Shown here one piece after another: positions 41,383-51,742 of a DNA stretch of 64,000 nt. The translations under genes and the position numbers were made by a program. Within the stretch, counting starts at the first letter, position 1; every line of letters starts with the position of its first letter. The notes beneath the pieces were generated by a model that did not search any database, had not been told where the DNA came from, and was given only the letters and a program-made list of their open reading frames with translations. Source of the DNA: Flavobacterium branchiicola (lineage in GTDB: Bacteria > Bacteroidota > Bacteroidia > Flavobacteriales > Flavobacteriaceae); assembly GCF_018383905.1 (NCBI RefSeq), contig NZ_JAGYWA010000001.1, positions 639,518-703,517 on the forward strand, given 5' to 3'.

Positions 41383-43518
41383 ATGATTCCACAATTATTT
41401 GTAGAAAAGATCGATTTAGGTGATGGCAGAAGCATCACAATCGAGACAGGACGTTTAGCAAAACAAGCTGATGGTTCTGTAGTAGTAAGAATGGGCGACA
41501 CAATGATTCTTGCAACAGCAGTTTCAGCTCGCACATCAAACCCAGCGGTTGACTTTTTACCATTAACGGTAGATTACCGCGAAAAATTCGCAGCAGCAGG
41601 TCGTTTCCCAGGAGGTTTCTTTAAAAGAGAAGCACGTCCAAGCGACAGCGAAGTATTAACAATGAGATTAGTAGACCGTGTATTGCGTCCGCTTTTCCCA
41701 GATGATTACCATGCTGAAACACAAGTTATGATTCAGTTAATGTCTCACGACGAAGAAGTTATGCCAGATGCATTAGCTGGTTTAGCTGCTTCTGCAGCAT
41801 TAGCAGTTTCAGACATCCCGTTTTACAACTTAATTTCTGAAGTACGTGTTGCACGTATCGACGGAAAATTAGTAATCAACCCAAGCAGAGAAGAATTAGA
41901 AAAATCAGACATCGACATGATGATTGGAGCTTCTATGGATTCTGTAGCAATGGTTGAAGGTGAGATGAAAGAAATTTCAGAAGCTGAAATGATCGAAGCT
42001 ATTAAATTTGCTCACGAGGCTATCAAAGTTCAAATTCAGGCTCAATACCGTTTACAAGAAGCTTTTGGTAAAAAAGAAATTCGTACTTACGAAGGTGAGA
42101 AAGAAAACGAAGAAATTTACAAAAAAGTAAAAGCTGCAGCATACGATAAAATTTATGCTATTGCAAAAGTTGGTTCAGCTAAACACGAAAGAGGTGCTGC
42201 ATTTGCTGAAGTAAAAGAAGAAGTTAAAGCTTTATTTACTGAAGAAGAATTAGCTGCTGATGGTGATTTAGTTTCTAAATATTTCTACAAAACAAACAAA
42301 GAAGCTGTTCGTAACGTAGTTTTAGAATTAGGCGTTCGTTTAGATGGTAGAAAAACTACAGATATCAGACCAATCTGGTGTGAAACTGATTATTTACCAA
42401 GAGTTCACGGATCTTCTTTATTTACACGTGGAGAAACTCAAGCTTTGGCTACAGTAACTTTAGGAACTTCCAGAGAAGCTAACCAAATCGATTCTCCATC
42501 TGAGCAAGGTGAAGAGAAATTCTACTTACACTATAACTTCCCTCCTTTCTCTACTGGTGAAGCAAAACCATTAAGAGGAACTTCAAGAAGAGAAGTTGGT
42601 CACGGTAACTTAGCTCAAAGAGCATTAAAAAATATGATTCCTGCAGATTGTCCTTACACAATCCGTGTTGTTTCTGAGGTTTTAGAATCTAACGGTTCTT
42701 CTTCTATGGCAACTGTTTGTGCCGGAACAATGGCTCTTATGGATGCTGGAGTTCAAATGGTAAAACCAGTTTCTGGTATTGCTATGGGATTAATTACTGA
42801 CGGTGAGAAATTTGCTGTATTGTCTGATATCTTAGGAGACGAAGATCACTTAGGAGATATGGACTTTAAAGTAACTGGAACTGCTGATGGTATCACTGCT
42901 TGTCAAATGGACATCAAAATTGATGGTTTACGTTATGACATTATGGAACAAGCTTTATCTCAAGCTCGTGACGGACGTTTGCATATTTTAGGAAAATTAA
43001 CTGAAACTATTGCAACTCCAAGAGCTGACGTAAAAGCACATGCACCAAAAATCATTACAAGAACTATTCCTGGAAACTTTATTGGAGCATTAATTGGACC
43101 TGGTGGAAAAGTAATTCAGGAATTACAAAAAGCTACTGGAACAACTATTGTGATCAACGAAGTTGACGAGCAAGGTGTAATCGAAATCTTAGGTACAGAT
43201 CCTGCTGGAATTGAAGCGGTATTGGCAAAAATCCAATCTATCACTTTCAAACCACAAATGGGAGAAGCTTACGAAGTTAAAGTAATCAAAATGCTTGATT
43301 TTGGAGCTGTAGTAGAATATACTGCTGCACCAGGAAACGAAGTATTGCTTCACGTTTCTGAACTAGCTTGGGAACGTACTGAAAACGTTGCTGACGTAGT
43401 TAATATGGGAGATGTATTCCAAGTGAAATACTTAGGAGTTGACCCTAAAACTAAAAAAGAAAAAGTGTCTAAAAAAGCACTTGTTCCAAGACCTCCACGT
43501 GAGGAGAAAAAAGAGTAA
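41383..43518 (+). CDS. pnp: Polynucleotide phosphorylase
   Basis: 3'-5' exoribonuclease that uses phosphate to degrade RNA and can add tails. The 711 residues have two RNase PH domains (about 10-145 and 315-540: [40 protein letters not shown]). A KH domain follows ([20 protein letters not shown]) and then an S1 domain ([20 protein letters not shown]). The second PH domain holds [20 protein letters not shown] with the catalytic Asp residues. Length is standard. Confidence 0.97.
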   Translation: MIPQLFVEKIDLGDGRSITIETGRLAKQADGSVVVRMGDTMILATAVSARTSNPAVDFLPLTVDYREKFAAAGRFPGGFFKREARPSDSEVLTMRLVDRVLRPLFPDDYHAETQVMIQLMSHDEEVMPDALAGLAASAALAVSDIPFYNLISEVRVARIDGKLVINPSREELEKSDIDMMIGASMDSVAMVEGEMKEISEAEMIEAIKFAHEAIKVQIQAQYRLQEAFGKKEIRTYEGEKENEEIYKKVKAAAYDKIYAIAKVGSAKHERGAAFAEVKEEVKALFTEEELAADGDLVSKYFYKTNKEAVRNVVLELGVRLDGRKTTDIRPIWCETDYLPRVHGSSLFTRGETQALATVTLGTSREANQIDSPSEQGEEKFYLHYNFPPFSTGEAKPLRGTSRREVGHGNLAQRALKNMIPADCPYTIRVVSEVLESNGSSSMATVCAGTMALMDAGVQMVKPVSGIAMGLITDGEKFAVLSDILGDEDHLGDMDFKVTGTADGITACQMDIKIDGLRYDIMEQALSQARDGRLHILGKLTETIATPRADVKAHAPKIITRTIPGNFIGALIGPGGKVIQELQKATGTTIVINEVDEQGVIEILGTDPAGIEAVLAKIQSITFKPQMGEAYEVKVIKMLDFGAVVEYTAAPGNEVLLHVSELAWERTENVADVVNMGDVFQVKYLGVDPKTKKEKVSKKALVPRPPREEKKE

Positions 43519-43550
43519 TCAGATCTTAGTTTACTAAAGGTTTATTCATA

Positions 43551-43587
43551 GAAAACCCCAGTTCATTCATTTGCACTGGGGTTTTTC
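43551..43587 (+). terminator. Terminator after pnp
   Basis: GAAAACCCCAGT / ACTGGGGTTTTTC. AAAACCCCAGTTCA is shared with the terminator at 50281-50330, on the other side of cassette 1. Confidence 0.85.
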
Positions 43588-43675
43588 GGTTTTCACATCT
43601 ACTTTTCAACCTAAAATCATATGGTTAAAACGCTAATCCAGAACGTTTTCAAGAAAAACACATTATAGATTAAAT

Positions 43676-43712
43676 AATGTTGTTGGTTTAAAAATCAATG
43701 TTGTTGGTTTAA
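43676..43712 (+). promoter_or_regulatory. Direct repeat upstream of cassette 1, 21-base period
   Basis: AATGTTGTTGGTTTAA occurs exactly at 43676-43691 and 43697-43712. A 21-base period puts both copies on the same face of the helix, as for a dimeric activator. It lies 70-106 bases before the first gene of cassette 1 and is not found before cassette 2. Confidence 0.5.
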
Positions 43713-43781
43713 TTTATTTTTTAACAAAACATCATTAACATAGTTTTATATAGAAAACCACTACATAAAACTAAAATATTG

Positions 43782-44585
43782 ATGAGAAAGAGTATTGCAT
43801 TGTCAAGAATTAAAACAATATTATTTATCATAATCTCTTTTAAAATCAAACTATATTACAAAATCCCTCCACTAAAAATCATAAATTACTCAACAGTAAT
43901 TTGTATTCTACTATTACTTTCAATCAACAGTTTTTCTCAAACTAATGCAAAAAAAGAAGTCTCTAATTATCTGGACAAAACAATTGGCGAAGAAATTCTA
44001 AACATCAATAACGGCAAAATTCATATTGACCCTTATAATGTTAAAAATGATCATAACTATTATTTAAATAAAAACTTCGTAAAAGGATCTGTTTTTTATG
44101 ACAATCAACTATATGAAAACATTCTCATAAAGTATGATATATATAAAGACCAACTTGTAAAATCATTTAAGAACAATAACACATTCGGTATAACGCTTAC
44201 AAATGAAAAAATCGATTATTTTTTGATCGAAAATAAGAGATTTGTCAATATTGATAATAAGTATAAATATCCAAAAGCCATCACCGGTTTTTTTGAAGAA
44301 AAATATTTAGGCAAAACTATCTCCCTGTACATTAAACCTTTTAAAACCGCAAAAGAAATTATTATTGAAAATAATTTGTACACAGAATTCAAAGAATATA
44401 ATAACTATCAACTTCTTTATAATTCAAAATTTACATCTGTAAACACACAAAAAGAAATCCTCACACTATTTCCTCAACTAAAAAAAGAAATAAAAGATTA
44501 TTACAAAAGAAATAAAATCCCAGAAGAAACAAACCCATACCAATTCAAAGCAGATTTAATAAAATTTATTGATAACAATTTATAA
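43782..44585 (+). CDS. Exported protein of unknown family, cassette 1
   Basis: From ATG 43782 the product has 267 residues. A basic N terminus and a hydrophobic stretch end in LLLLSINSFSQ, a signal peptidase-like site. The mature part (about 200 residues) has a regular beta pattern: FVKGSVFYDNQLYENILIKY, DIYKDQLVKSF, ITGFFEEKYLGKTISLYIKP, then the end EILTLFPQLKKEIKDYYKRN. The copy at 52905 shares this pattern throughout. I know the motif as a recurrent Bacteroidetes protein placed before TonB-dependent receptors, without a function. It is 19 bases upstream of the receptor gene. Confidence 0.75.
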   Translation: MRKSIALSRIKTILFIIISFKIKLYYKIPPLKIINYSTVICILLLLSINSFSQTNAKKEVSNYLDKTIGEEILNINNGKIHIDPYNVKNDHNYYLNKNFVKGSVFYDNQLYENILIKYDIYKDQLVKSFKNNNTFGITLTNEKIDYFLIENKRFVNIDNKYKYPKAITGFFEEKYLGKTISLYIKPFKTAKEIIIENNLYTEFKEYNNYQLLYNSKFTSVNTQKEILTLFPQLKKEIKDYYKRNKIPEETNPYQFKADLIKFIDNNL

Positions 44586-44604
44586 GCGCTATTCCAAAAC
44601 CTAA

Positions 44605-47367
44605 ATGAAAAAACACTTTATCTTCTGTTTATTTTTATTATTATCAAATTTCCTTTTTTCTCAGGAAAAAAATATTTCTATAGAATATTCAAATGTAACA
44701 CGAAAAAAAGCTATTGAAATACTAGAAAAAAACACTTCTTTTCGCTTCTATTTTGAGGACCAATGGCTATCTAACAATGAACTTATTTCGGATAAATTTA
44801 AAGACACCTCTATTACAGTAGTTTTAGACGCTATTTTTAATAACACCACCATAAATTACGTTATTGACAAGAACAATATTATTCTAAGTAATGGTCTTTT
44901 AATTTCAAACATTATAACTGAAAGTTATTTTGAAAACACTGATGATAAAAGTGTTACTAAGGCCACTAATTCGCAAATTGTTCCTATTTATAATAAGCAA
45001 TATCTAAAAGACGCTAGGAAAGATTCAGACTCTATTATTTCTCTTGGTAAACAGTCTTTAATAAACGCATCTCAAACCTACAACTTATCCGGCTATATTA
45101 AGGACCGAATTTCAGGAAAACCAGAATACAACATCACTATTAAAGTAAAAGACAAAGACATAAGTACGACAACTGATGCAAATGGTTATTACAGTTTTAG
45201 AGTCCCTGCGGGTATTAATATAATTGAAACACAATCTGTTACTCATCAGCCAAAAACTAAAAAGATTGTACTTTACAACAATGGAAAAGTTGATTTTAAT
45301 TTAGACGAAAATGTAAATGCACTTAAAGAAGTTGTCATCGAAAACAAAAAAACAAGAAATGTAACCTCAGCAGTTACAGGTCTTACAAGTATTGATATCG
45401 AAAACATTAAAAATGTGCCTTTGATTTTAGGCGAAAGAGACATTTTTAAAGTTGCGACAACTCTTCCAGGAATAAAAACTGCAGGAGAAGGTTCTGCGGG
45501 CTTTAATGTGCGAGGAGGAAAAGATGATCAAAACTTATTTTTACTGGATAACGCTTCTTTATACAATCCATCTCACTTTTTAGGTTTCTTTTCCTCCGTA
45601 AATCCTTTTACAACAAAAAAGGCCGATATCTACAAAGGAAGTATTCCTGCTGAGTTTGGAGGAAGACTTTCTTCTGTTTTTGATATTAAATCTAAAAATG
45701 GAGATACCGAAAAAGTTTCTGGCGAAGCCGGAATTGGACCGGTTATGAGCAATGTTACTCTGGAAATTCCGATTGTAAAAGGAAAATCAAGCTTATTATT
45801 TGGTGGCAGAGCTAGTTATTCTGACTGGATTCTGAGGACTATTAAAGATCCTGAACTGGATAATAGTCAAGCTTCTTTTTATGATGTGATTTTAAAATAC
45901 AATCATCAAATCAGTAAAAAAGATGATCTCGAAACCTCACTTTATTATAGTCATGACAAGTACAGCATTAATTCAGATTCCATCTACAAATACAACAACT
46001 TATTAGCAACCGTAAAATGGGATCATGATTTTAATGCAAAAAATAAATCTTCACTAATTATTACCAATAGTCAGTATAATTTTAATATTGATTACGATTC
46101 TCAACCTGAAAAATCATTTGATTACGGCTATAAAATTAATGAAACTCAGTTTGTTTTTAAAATGAGATACAATCTCAATGAAAAACATTCCTTTAATTAT
46201 GGCATCAGCAGCAAAATATACAATATTAAACCTGGTTTCCTCAAATCAACAAGTGACAACTCTCTCATTAAAGACATCACACTTGAAAAGGAAAAAGCTT
46301 TAGAATCGGCTTTATTCTTTACCGAAAATTACAAGGTCAATGACCAACTTTTAATTGATTTAGGTTTACGTTATTCTTTTTATTCTGCACTTGGCCCTTC
46401 TACGCAAAACATCTATCAGGATGACCGTCCTAAATCTGAAAGAACAGTTGTTGAAACCAAGACTTACGACAGCAATCAATCCATAAAAACTTATGGTGGC
46501 TTTGAGCCTAGAATTTCAGCTCGTTATTTTATACTTCCTGATTTATCCATAAAAGCAAGTTTTGACAGAACGTACCAATACATGCATTTACTGTCTACTA
46601 ATACCACACAATCTCCAATGGATGTATGGAAACTTTCTGATTTAAATACTAAGCCACAATCTTCCAATCAATTCTCTTTAGGGCTTTTCAAAAATATAAT
46701 TCAAAAATCATTAGAGCTAAGTATAGAAGGTTATTATAAACGCTCAAAAAACATCCTGGATTACAAAGTGGGCGCCGAATTATTTTTGAACGAAAACATA
46801 GAAACAGAACTTCTTCAGGGAGAAGGAAAAGCTTATGGAGTTGAATTTTTGATCAAAAAAGAAAAAGGAAATTTTAATGGCTGGTTAAGCTATACTTATT
46901 CCAGAGCTCTGATAAAACTTGACAGTAGATTTGATGCCGAAAAAATAAACAACGGAGATTATTTCCCTACAAATTATGATAAACCGCATGATTTTAGCGC
47001 TATTCTAAACTATAAATTCACAAAGAGATACAGTTTGTCAACCAATTTTGTTTACCAAACCGGCAGACCAGTTACTTTTCCTATTGGATCGTATAGTTTT
47101 TCGGGAGAGGATTTTACTTTATATAGTAATCGCAATCAATATAGAATTCCGGATTATTACAGATTGGATATTGGTCTCAATTTTGAAGGAAATCATAAAA
47201 TAAAAAAACTTGCACATAGTTTCTGGAATTTTTCAGTCTACAATGTTCTGGGAAGAAACAATCCGTATAATGTTTATTTTGTTACTGAAGATCGAAAAAT
47301 CAAGGCATATAAAACATCTATTTTTTCTGTTCCGATTCCAACAATAACGTATAACATTAAATTTTAA
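44605..47367 (+). CDS. TonB-dependent receptor with STN and carboxypeptidase-regulatory-like domains, cassette 1
   Basis: The 920 residues comprise a signal peptide (IFCLFLLLSNFLFSQ) and an STN domain at about 20-96 (KAIEILEKNTSFRFYFEDQW; TTINYVIDKNNIILSN). A CarboxypepD_reg-like domain lies at about 155-235 (NLSGYIKDRISGKPEYNITI). The plug has NVRGGKDDQNLFLLDNASLY and IYKGSIPAEFGGRLSSVFDI, and the barrel ends VPIPTITYNIKF. STN domains usually signal to an anti-sigma factor, but no sigma/anti-sigma pair is in the cassette. The protein is close to the receptor at 53649 along its whole length. Substrate unknown. Confidence 0.92.
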   Translation: MKKHFIFCLFLLLSNFLFSQEKNISIEYSNVTRKKAIEILEKNTSFRFYFEDQWLSNNELISDKFKDTSITVVLDAIFNNTTINYVIDKNNIILSNGLLISNIITESYFENTDDKSVTKATNSQIVPIYNKQYLKDARKDSDSIISLGKQSLINASQTYNLSGYIKDRISGKPEYNITIKVKDKDISTTTDANGYYSFRVPAGINIIETQSVTHQPKTKKIVLYNNGKVDFNLDENVNALKEVVIENKKTRNVTSAVTGLTSIDIENIKNVPLILGERDIFKVATTLPGIKTAGEGSAGFNVRGGKDDQNLFLLDNASLYNPSHFLGFFSSVNPFTTKKADIYKGSIPAEFGGRLSSVFDIKSKNGDTEKVSGEAGIGPVMSNVTLEIPIVKGKSSLLFGGRASYSDWILRTIKDPELDNSQASFYDVILKYNHQISKKDDLETSLYYSHDKYSINSDSIYKYNNLLATVKWDHDFNAKNKSSLIITNSQYNFNIDYDSQPEKSFDYGYKINETQFVFKMRYNLNEKHSFNYGISSKIYNIKPGFLKSTSDNSLIKDITLEKEKALESALFFTENYKVNDQLLIDLGLRYSFYSALGPSTQNIYQDDRPKSERTVVETKTYDSNQSIKTYGGFEPRISARYFILPDLSIKASFDRTYQYMHLLSTNTTQSPMDVWKLSDLNTKPQSSNQFSLGLFKNIIQKSLELSIEGYYKRSKNILDYKVGAELFLNENIETELLQGEGKAYGVEFLIKKEKGNFNGWLSYTYSRALIKLDSRFDAEKINNGDYFPTNYDKPHDFSAILNYKFTKRYSLSTNFVYQTGRPVTFPIGSYSFSGEDFTLYSNRNQYRIPDYYRLDIGLNFEGNHKIKKLAHSFWNFSVYNVLGRNNPYNVYFVTEDRKIKAYKTSIFSVPIPTITYNIKF

Positions 47368-47385
47368 TTCATTTATCACATCTAT

Positions 47386-48558
47386 ATGAATTTATCAATA
47401 ATCAAAAAAACGACATTGACCTTTTTTACCTTTGCTGTTTTGTCAAGTTGCACGGAACAATATGTATATCAAAATCAAGATTTTGAAGATGCACTGACCG
47501 TTGAAGCTACGTTAACCAATGAATTAAAATATCAGGAAATAAACGTTTCAAGGACAAGACTTCTTAATGATACAATAAAAAAGTCTGAACCCGAAGCTAA
47601 CGTTACTGTTGTTGATAGCGATGGCAATATATTTCAGTTTAACGAAAAAGATGGAAAGTATATTTCTGCAAATGAATTTAAAGCAGAACCAAATAAAAAC
47701 TATCAATTAAAAATAACAACCAAATCGGGAAAATCATACGTATCTTCAACAGAAGTTTTACCTACGCAAAACAGTATTGATCTGGAAATAGGAATCGCAG
47801 AAAAAGACGGCGCCCGAGGTGTTCAGGTAAATGTTAAAAGTTTTGACCCTGCAAATACTTCCAAATATTACCGATATGAATATGAGGAAACTTACAAAAT
47901 AATAACACCTTATAATATTGATACACGTTTAATAGTGGTGCCAAAAAATGGCTCTTATGGCTATCAAAAAGTTCCGGCAGAACCAAACACTCAAGTTTGC
48001 TACACAACCAAACACTCTACAGGAATAAGACAAACCAGTACGGTCGATTTAACAGAAGATCGTGTAAAATATCCTGTCCGTTTTATTAGTGACACAGATT
48101 ACATGCTGACAAATCGTTATAGCATTATGGTTTCTCAATACACACAGAACGAATCTGCTTACGATTATTATTATAAATCAAAAAAAATAATTGATTCAGG
48201 AGAATTATTATCTCCAAATCAGCCTGGATATGTTGTAGGAAACATCAAATCAACAACCGATTTTCGTGAAAAAGTTGTTGGTTATTTTGAAGTTGCATCA
48301 GTCTCCAAAAAAAGAATCTTTTTTAGCTTCAAAGATTTTTTCCCTTCAGAAAAACCTGTCGAATATTTTAAAATTTGCGATGCCCGACTCTTTGACTTTG
48401 ATGAAATAGCACTAGAAAATCATAAGTTACTTAAGACGTATGATTTTTTAGGAGATGGTCCAGGAATGACACCTTCCGGCTTCTACATGGTAGAAAAAAA
48501 ATGCGGAGATTGTACATCATTTTCTTCTAACGTAACACCTTCATTTTGGGAAAATTAA
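47386..48558 (+). CDS. DUF4249 family lipoprotein, cassette 1
   Basis: The 390 residues begin with a lipoprotein signal whose Cys is in LSSCTEQYVYQ. The DUF4249 pattern follows: FEDALTVEATLTNELKYQEI, ANVTVVDSDGNIFQFNEKDG, FKAEPNKNYQLKITTKSGKS and SKYYRYEYEETYKI. It ends with CGDCTSFSSNVTPSFWEN, which is kept in the other two copies. DUF4249 lipoproteins occur beside TonB-dependent receptors and may be a surface lid or binding partner in the way SusD serves SusC. It starts 18 bases after the receptor and overlaps the next gene by 13 bases. Confidence 0.88.
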   Translation: MNLSIIKKTTLTFFTFAVLSSCTEQYVYQNQDFEDALTVEATLTNELKYQEINVSRTRLLNDTIKKSEPEANVTVVDSDGNIFQFNEKDGKYISANEFKAEPNKNYQLKITTKSGKSYVSSTEVLPTQNSIDLEIGIAEKDGARGVQVNVKSFDPANTSKYYRYEYEETYKIITPYNIDTRLIVVPKNGSYGYQKVPAEPNTQVCYTTKHSTGIRQTSTVDLTEDRVKYPVRFISDTDYMLTNRYSIMVSQYTQNESAYDYYYKSKKIIDSGELLSPNQPGYVVGNIKSTTDFREKVVGYFEVASVSKKRIFFSFKDFFPSEKPVEYFKICDARLFDFDEIALENHKLLKTYDFLGDGPGMTPSGFYMVEKKCGDCTSFSSNVTPSFWEN

Positions 48559-50234
48559 ACATAAAATTAGCTTTTTTACTCTTATTAGTAAATTTTACTT
48601 ATAAATCCAGCGCTCAAAACAATATGTTTTTGGGCACAGAATCAATATTAGTTAAAACAAACACCTCGGTAGTCCTGACCGGCGAAACACTGTTCTATCA
48701 AATATATTGTCTAAATAAAACGAATGTATTTTCTGATATCAGTGAAATTGCATATTTAGAAGTAATTAACGATCAGAAAGAAAGTATATTTAAGACTAAA
48801 ATTAGTCTAAAAAATGGAATCGGATCCGGTGATTATTTTATTCCAACGACATTAAAAACAGGGAACTATAAACTTATTGCTTATACAAACTGGATGTTAA
48901 ACAATAGTCAAAATACCTTTTTTGAAAACGATTTTACCATAATAAATCCGTTTCAGGAACATATCAATATGACAATTGACAGCACATTTAAAAACCTTAG
49001 CACTTATAAAGACAGAACAAAAAGTATATCCGAAAGCGCTCTTTTAAGTCTTGACAAAGAAAAATATTCTAAAAGGGAGAAAGCCAGACTTACCATATCA
49101 AAAACATTAGATAGAGGAAATTATTTTTTAAACATCAGAAAAATAGATTTTATACCTGCAAATGCAAATAACGAAACTATTAATACTGCCATAAATTTAA
49201 AACAAGACATAAGGATACTTCCTGAAGCAAGAGGCGAAATTATAACTGGATATATTACTCCGAAATCCGGAGCTTCTAATTTAGACTCAAAAATAGTTAC
49301 ACTATCTTTTCCCGGGAAAAATTTCATCTTCAAAACAACCCAAACAGATAGCAACGGAAGATTCACTTTTTTAATTGATAAACAAACCAGTACATCAGAT
49401 TGTTATTTACAATTATCAGAAACTGACAAAGAAAATTATACTATCGCAATAGATAAAACACCGGGTCCGGATTTATCAAATTTAATTTTCTCCAATAAGA
49501 CCTCTATTTCTGGCAAAAATTTGAAAGCAATTCAAGAGCGCTCATTGGCAACTCAGGTAGAAAACGCTTATTTTTCACAAAAAAAAGACAGTCTTATCGA
49601 AGCTATCCATACCGATTTCTTTTTTCAGCCTACCGAAAAAAAATATAATCTTGATGATTTCGAAAGATTTAGAACATTTAAAGAGACAATAATAGAAATT
49701 GTTACTGATCTTAATTTTAGAGATTACAATCAGGTTCCCTCATTATACTTAAGCGATTCCAGATACAATACAATACAATCTCCTGAGCCTTGTCTGGTTT
49801 TGGTTGACGGACTACAAATTCAGGATATAAATGCACTATTAAATTACAATGCCTATCAAATTCAAGATATTAGCGTTGTTAACAGACCCTACTGTTATGG
49901 TCCTAAAATATTCAACGGAATTGTTAGTATCAGTACAAAAAATAACGATTTTGCCACTGTTTACACTGATAAAAATATTTTAAAAACAACAATCTTAAGA
50001 CCCGAACCTGCAAAAGTGTATTTTCAACCAAACTATGAAACATCAAGTTCGCTTGGCCGAATTCCTGATTACAGACATCAATTACTTTGGAAACCTAATA
50101 TAACTTTTAAAAATAGTGATATGACAATCTCTTTTTATACCTCTGACATTTCCGGAGATTATGAAATCATGTTAGAAGGAATTACTGAAACAGGAAATTA
50201 TGTTCATTTTTATAAAACATTCAAAACGGAATAA
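48546..50234 (+). CDS. Macroglobulin-like (MG2) / TonB-plug-like exported protein, cassette 1
   Basis: The 562 residues have a signal peptide (NIKLAFLLLLVNFTYKSSAQ) and an N-terminal macroglobulin-like region at about 30-140 (TNTSVVLTGETLFYQIYCLN; SGDYFIPTTLKTGNYKLIAY). A second beta-sandwich region covers about 170-290 (EIITGYITPKSGASNLDSKI). At about 416-473 is a TonB-plug-like segment: LVLVDGLQIQDINALLNYNA, then DISVVNRPYCYGPKIFNGIV. No beta barrel follows; the last 60 residues are another short beta region. The start is TTG at 48546, 13 bases inside the DUF4249 gene; no ATG precedes the signal peptide. Role unknown. Confidence 0.78.
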   Translation: MGKLNIKLAFLLLLVNFTYKSSAQNNMFLGTESILVKTNTSVVLTGETLFYQIYCLNKTNVFSDISEIAYLEVINDQKESIFKTKISLKNGIGSGDYFIPTTLKTGNYKLIAYTNWMLNNSQNTFFENDFTIINPFQEHINMTIDSTFKNLSTYKDRTKSISESALLSLDKEKYSKREKARLTISKTLDRGNYFLNIRKIDFIPANANNETINTAINLKQDIRILPEARGEIITGYITPKSGASNLDSKIVTLSFPGKNFIFKTTQTDSNGRFTFLIDKQTSTSDCYLQLSETDKENYTIAIDKTPGPDLSNLIFSNKTSISGKNLKAIQERSLATQVENAYFSQKKDSLIEAIHTDFFFQPTEKKYNLDDFERFRTFKETIIEIVTDLNFRDYNQVPSLYLSDSRYNTIQSPEPCLVLVDGLQIQDINALLNYNAYQIQDISVVNRPYCYGPKIFNGIVSISTKNNDFATVYTDKNILKTTILRPEPAKVYFQPNYETSSSLGRIPDYRHQLLWKPNITFKNSDMTISFYTSDISGDYEIMLEGITETGNYVHFYKTFKTE

Positions 50235-50280
50235 ATAATTCAAATCTCTTAAAAGATAATCTTTGGCCCGGTTAAAATTT

Positions 50281-50330
50281 ACTAGCTAAAAACCCCAGTT
50301 CAAATGAATAAACTGGAGTTTTTAGCTAGT
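50281..50330. terminator. Bidirectional terminator after cassette 1
   Basis: Arms of 20 bases, ACTAGCTAAAAACCCCAGTT and AACTGGAGTTTTTAGCTAGT, pair at 19 of 20 positions around 10 bases, between convergent genes. Confidence 0.88.
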
Positions 50331-50342
50331 ATTTCGCAAGAA

Positions 50343-50945
50343 TTATCCATTAAACAATGTATGTCTTTTGATTGATTTTCCTTTTCGAATTAAATAAGCA
50401 TGGTAAGAACTAGGAACATCGTGTGTCCATTTTGGTAAAAAATATATTATCAGATAAACATCAATATGTCCTATAATTCCAAAAAATACTGCAAGAAAAA
50501 ACGGAATTCCAGCATGACCAAAACCAATTATCGAAACAAAGGCAACTAACAATGTTATACCCCATAATTTAGATAAAAGAGCATGTGTACAAGTTTCTTT
50601 TTTAAATTTTAAAAAACTAAAAACATAAGTTAACGCCTCCATTAAAAAAATCAAAATAATAGAATATTTATGTTCAATGATAATTTCAGGATTTAGCAAC
50701 CACGCACACCAGCCTACACAAATCCAAAAAATTAAATCTGTCTGACTATCCATTCTCCTTAATTTTTCTGATGACACCTCAAATTTTCGAGCAATAATAC
50801 CATCAAAAATATCGGTTAATAATCCTAACACCATTAATGAAACCAAAATCATTCTAACATGAACCAAATCATTGTTTGCAATGAAAATCATGACAAAACC
50901 TAACAGTAATCTAATACCAATAAGCAATAAAGGAACTTTTTTCAT
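50343..50945 (-). CDS. CDP-alcohol phosphatidyltransferase family protein
   Basis: Integral membrane enzyme of the class that joins a CDP-activated lipid or alcohol to a second alcohol. From ATG 50945 the product has 200 residues and about six helices. The family motif is present as DIFDGIIAR (8 residues) LRRMDSQTD: all four Asp and the AR pair are kept, but the Gly expected after the eight-residue spacer is Leu. The product could be an active enzyme with shifted specificity or a weakened one. It starts two bases after the stop of the LA_2272-type gene, so both form an operon inserted between the two cassettes. Confidence 0.82.
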   Translation of the reverse strand: MKKVPLLLIGIRLLLGFVMIFIANNDLVHVRMILVSLMVLGLLTDIFDGIIARKFEVSSEKLRRMDSQTDLIFWICVGWCAWLLNPEIIIEHKYSIILIFLMEALTYVFSFLKFKKETCTHALLSKLWGITLLVAFVSIIGFGHAGIPFFLAVFFGIIGHIDVYLIIYFLPKWTHDVPSSYHAYLIRKGKSIKRHTLFNG

Positions 50946-50947
50946 TA

Positions 50948-51688
50948 TTACCAATTTAAAAAAGGCATTGACCTTTTGTTGTTACTATTCCATAATCCTA
51001 ATTGTAATCCTTTAGAACTAGATTTATTAAAAATTCCAACCTGAACACCTCTATTAATTAGAGCCTGATTAAAAATCCCAATATGCAATCCCTTAAGCTT
51101 ATAAGATTGATTATAAACCCCAATCGTTGAGCCAGTCATTTCATTATTAGCATTAAACACACCAATTGAAAGCCCGTTTTGATGATCCGAAATTGTCCCT
51201 AAAACAGTAACCGAAAGTCCATTAAAATTGTTGAATTTATTTCCGGCAGAAATATTCAATCCATTCATGCTCGTTTTAGTAAAAAAACATCCTGAGCTTA
51301 TGTTTAATCCATTTAATTTTAGATCAGGAGTGTAATCCCAATTCTTAATTTTATACTCTTTTTCAATTGTTTTCACAATTCTAATTTCGTTCCGTTCAAT
51401 AATTTCCGGCAGATAAAATATCGACACAAAAGCTAATAAAGCGCCAACTGCCGGAGCCGGATTTGCTTCTATATTTAATCCATTAATAGTTTGCCTATCT
51501 ACATTTCTATTTTCAACATGTCCAAAACCAAGTACTAAACCATTTACTTTATCTACTTTTTTAGACATTGGTGAAAGACTGAAAATTTGCGAATGCAAGG
51601 GAACTGAATCGTTTTTAATCAGAACTGAATTCTGACTGTAAGAACATCCAAAAACAAAGCTAACGGCTATTAAGACTGATATCTTCAT
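50948..51688 (-). CDS. LA_2272-type surface repeat protein
   Basis: The 246 residues start with a signal peptide that may be a lipoprotein signal (VSFVFGCSYSQN). The body is made of degenerate repeats with the pattern NGLxIGxFN: VNGLVLGFG, INGLNIEAN, LNGLNISSG, MNGLNISAG, FNGLSVTVL, QNGLSIGVFN, STIGVYNQS, LKGLHIGIFNQ, GVQVGIFNKS and GLQLGLWNS. This is the LA_2272 family surface-repeat pattern, which would form a beta-solenoid-like stack. Function unknown. It shares a divergent promoter region with the HTH regulator at 51792. Confidence 0.8.
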   Translation of the reverse strand: MKISVLIAVSFVFGCSYSQNSVLIKNDSVPLHSQIFSLSPMSKKVDKVNGLVLGFGHVENRNVDRQTINGLNIEANPAPAVGALLAFVSIFYLPEIIERNEIRIVKTIEKEYKIKNWDYTPDLKLNGLNISSGCFFTKTSMNGLNISAGNKFNNFNGLSVTVLGTISDHQNGLSIGVFNANNEMTGSTIGVYNQSYKLKGLHIGIFNQALINRGVQVGIFNKSSSKGLQLGLWNSNNKRSMPFLNW

Positions 51689-51742
51689 AATATTTTCTTT
51701 AAAAATTACAGAGCAAACCTATTGCAATTATCACATATTAAT

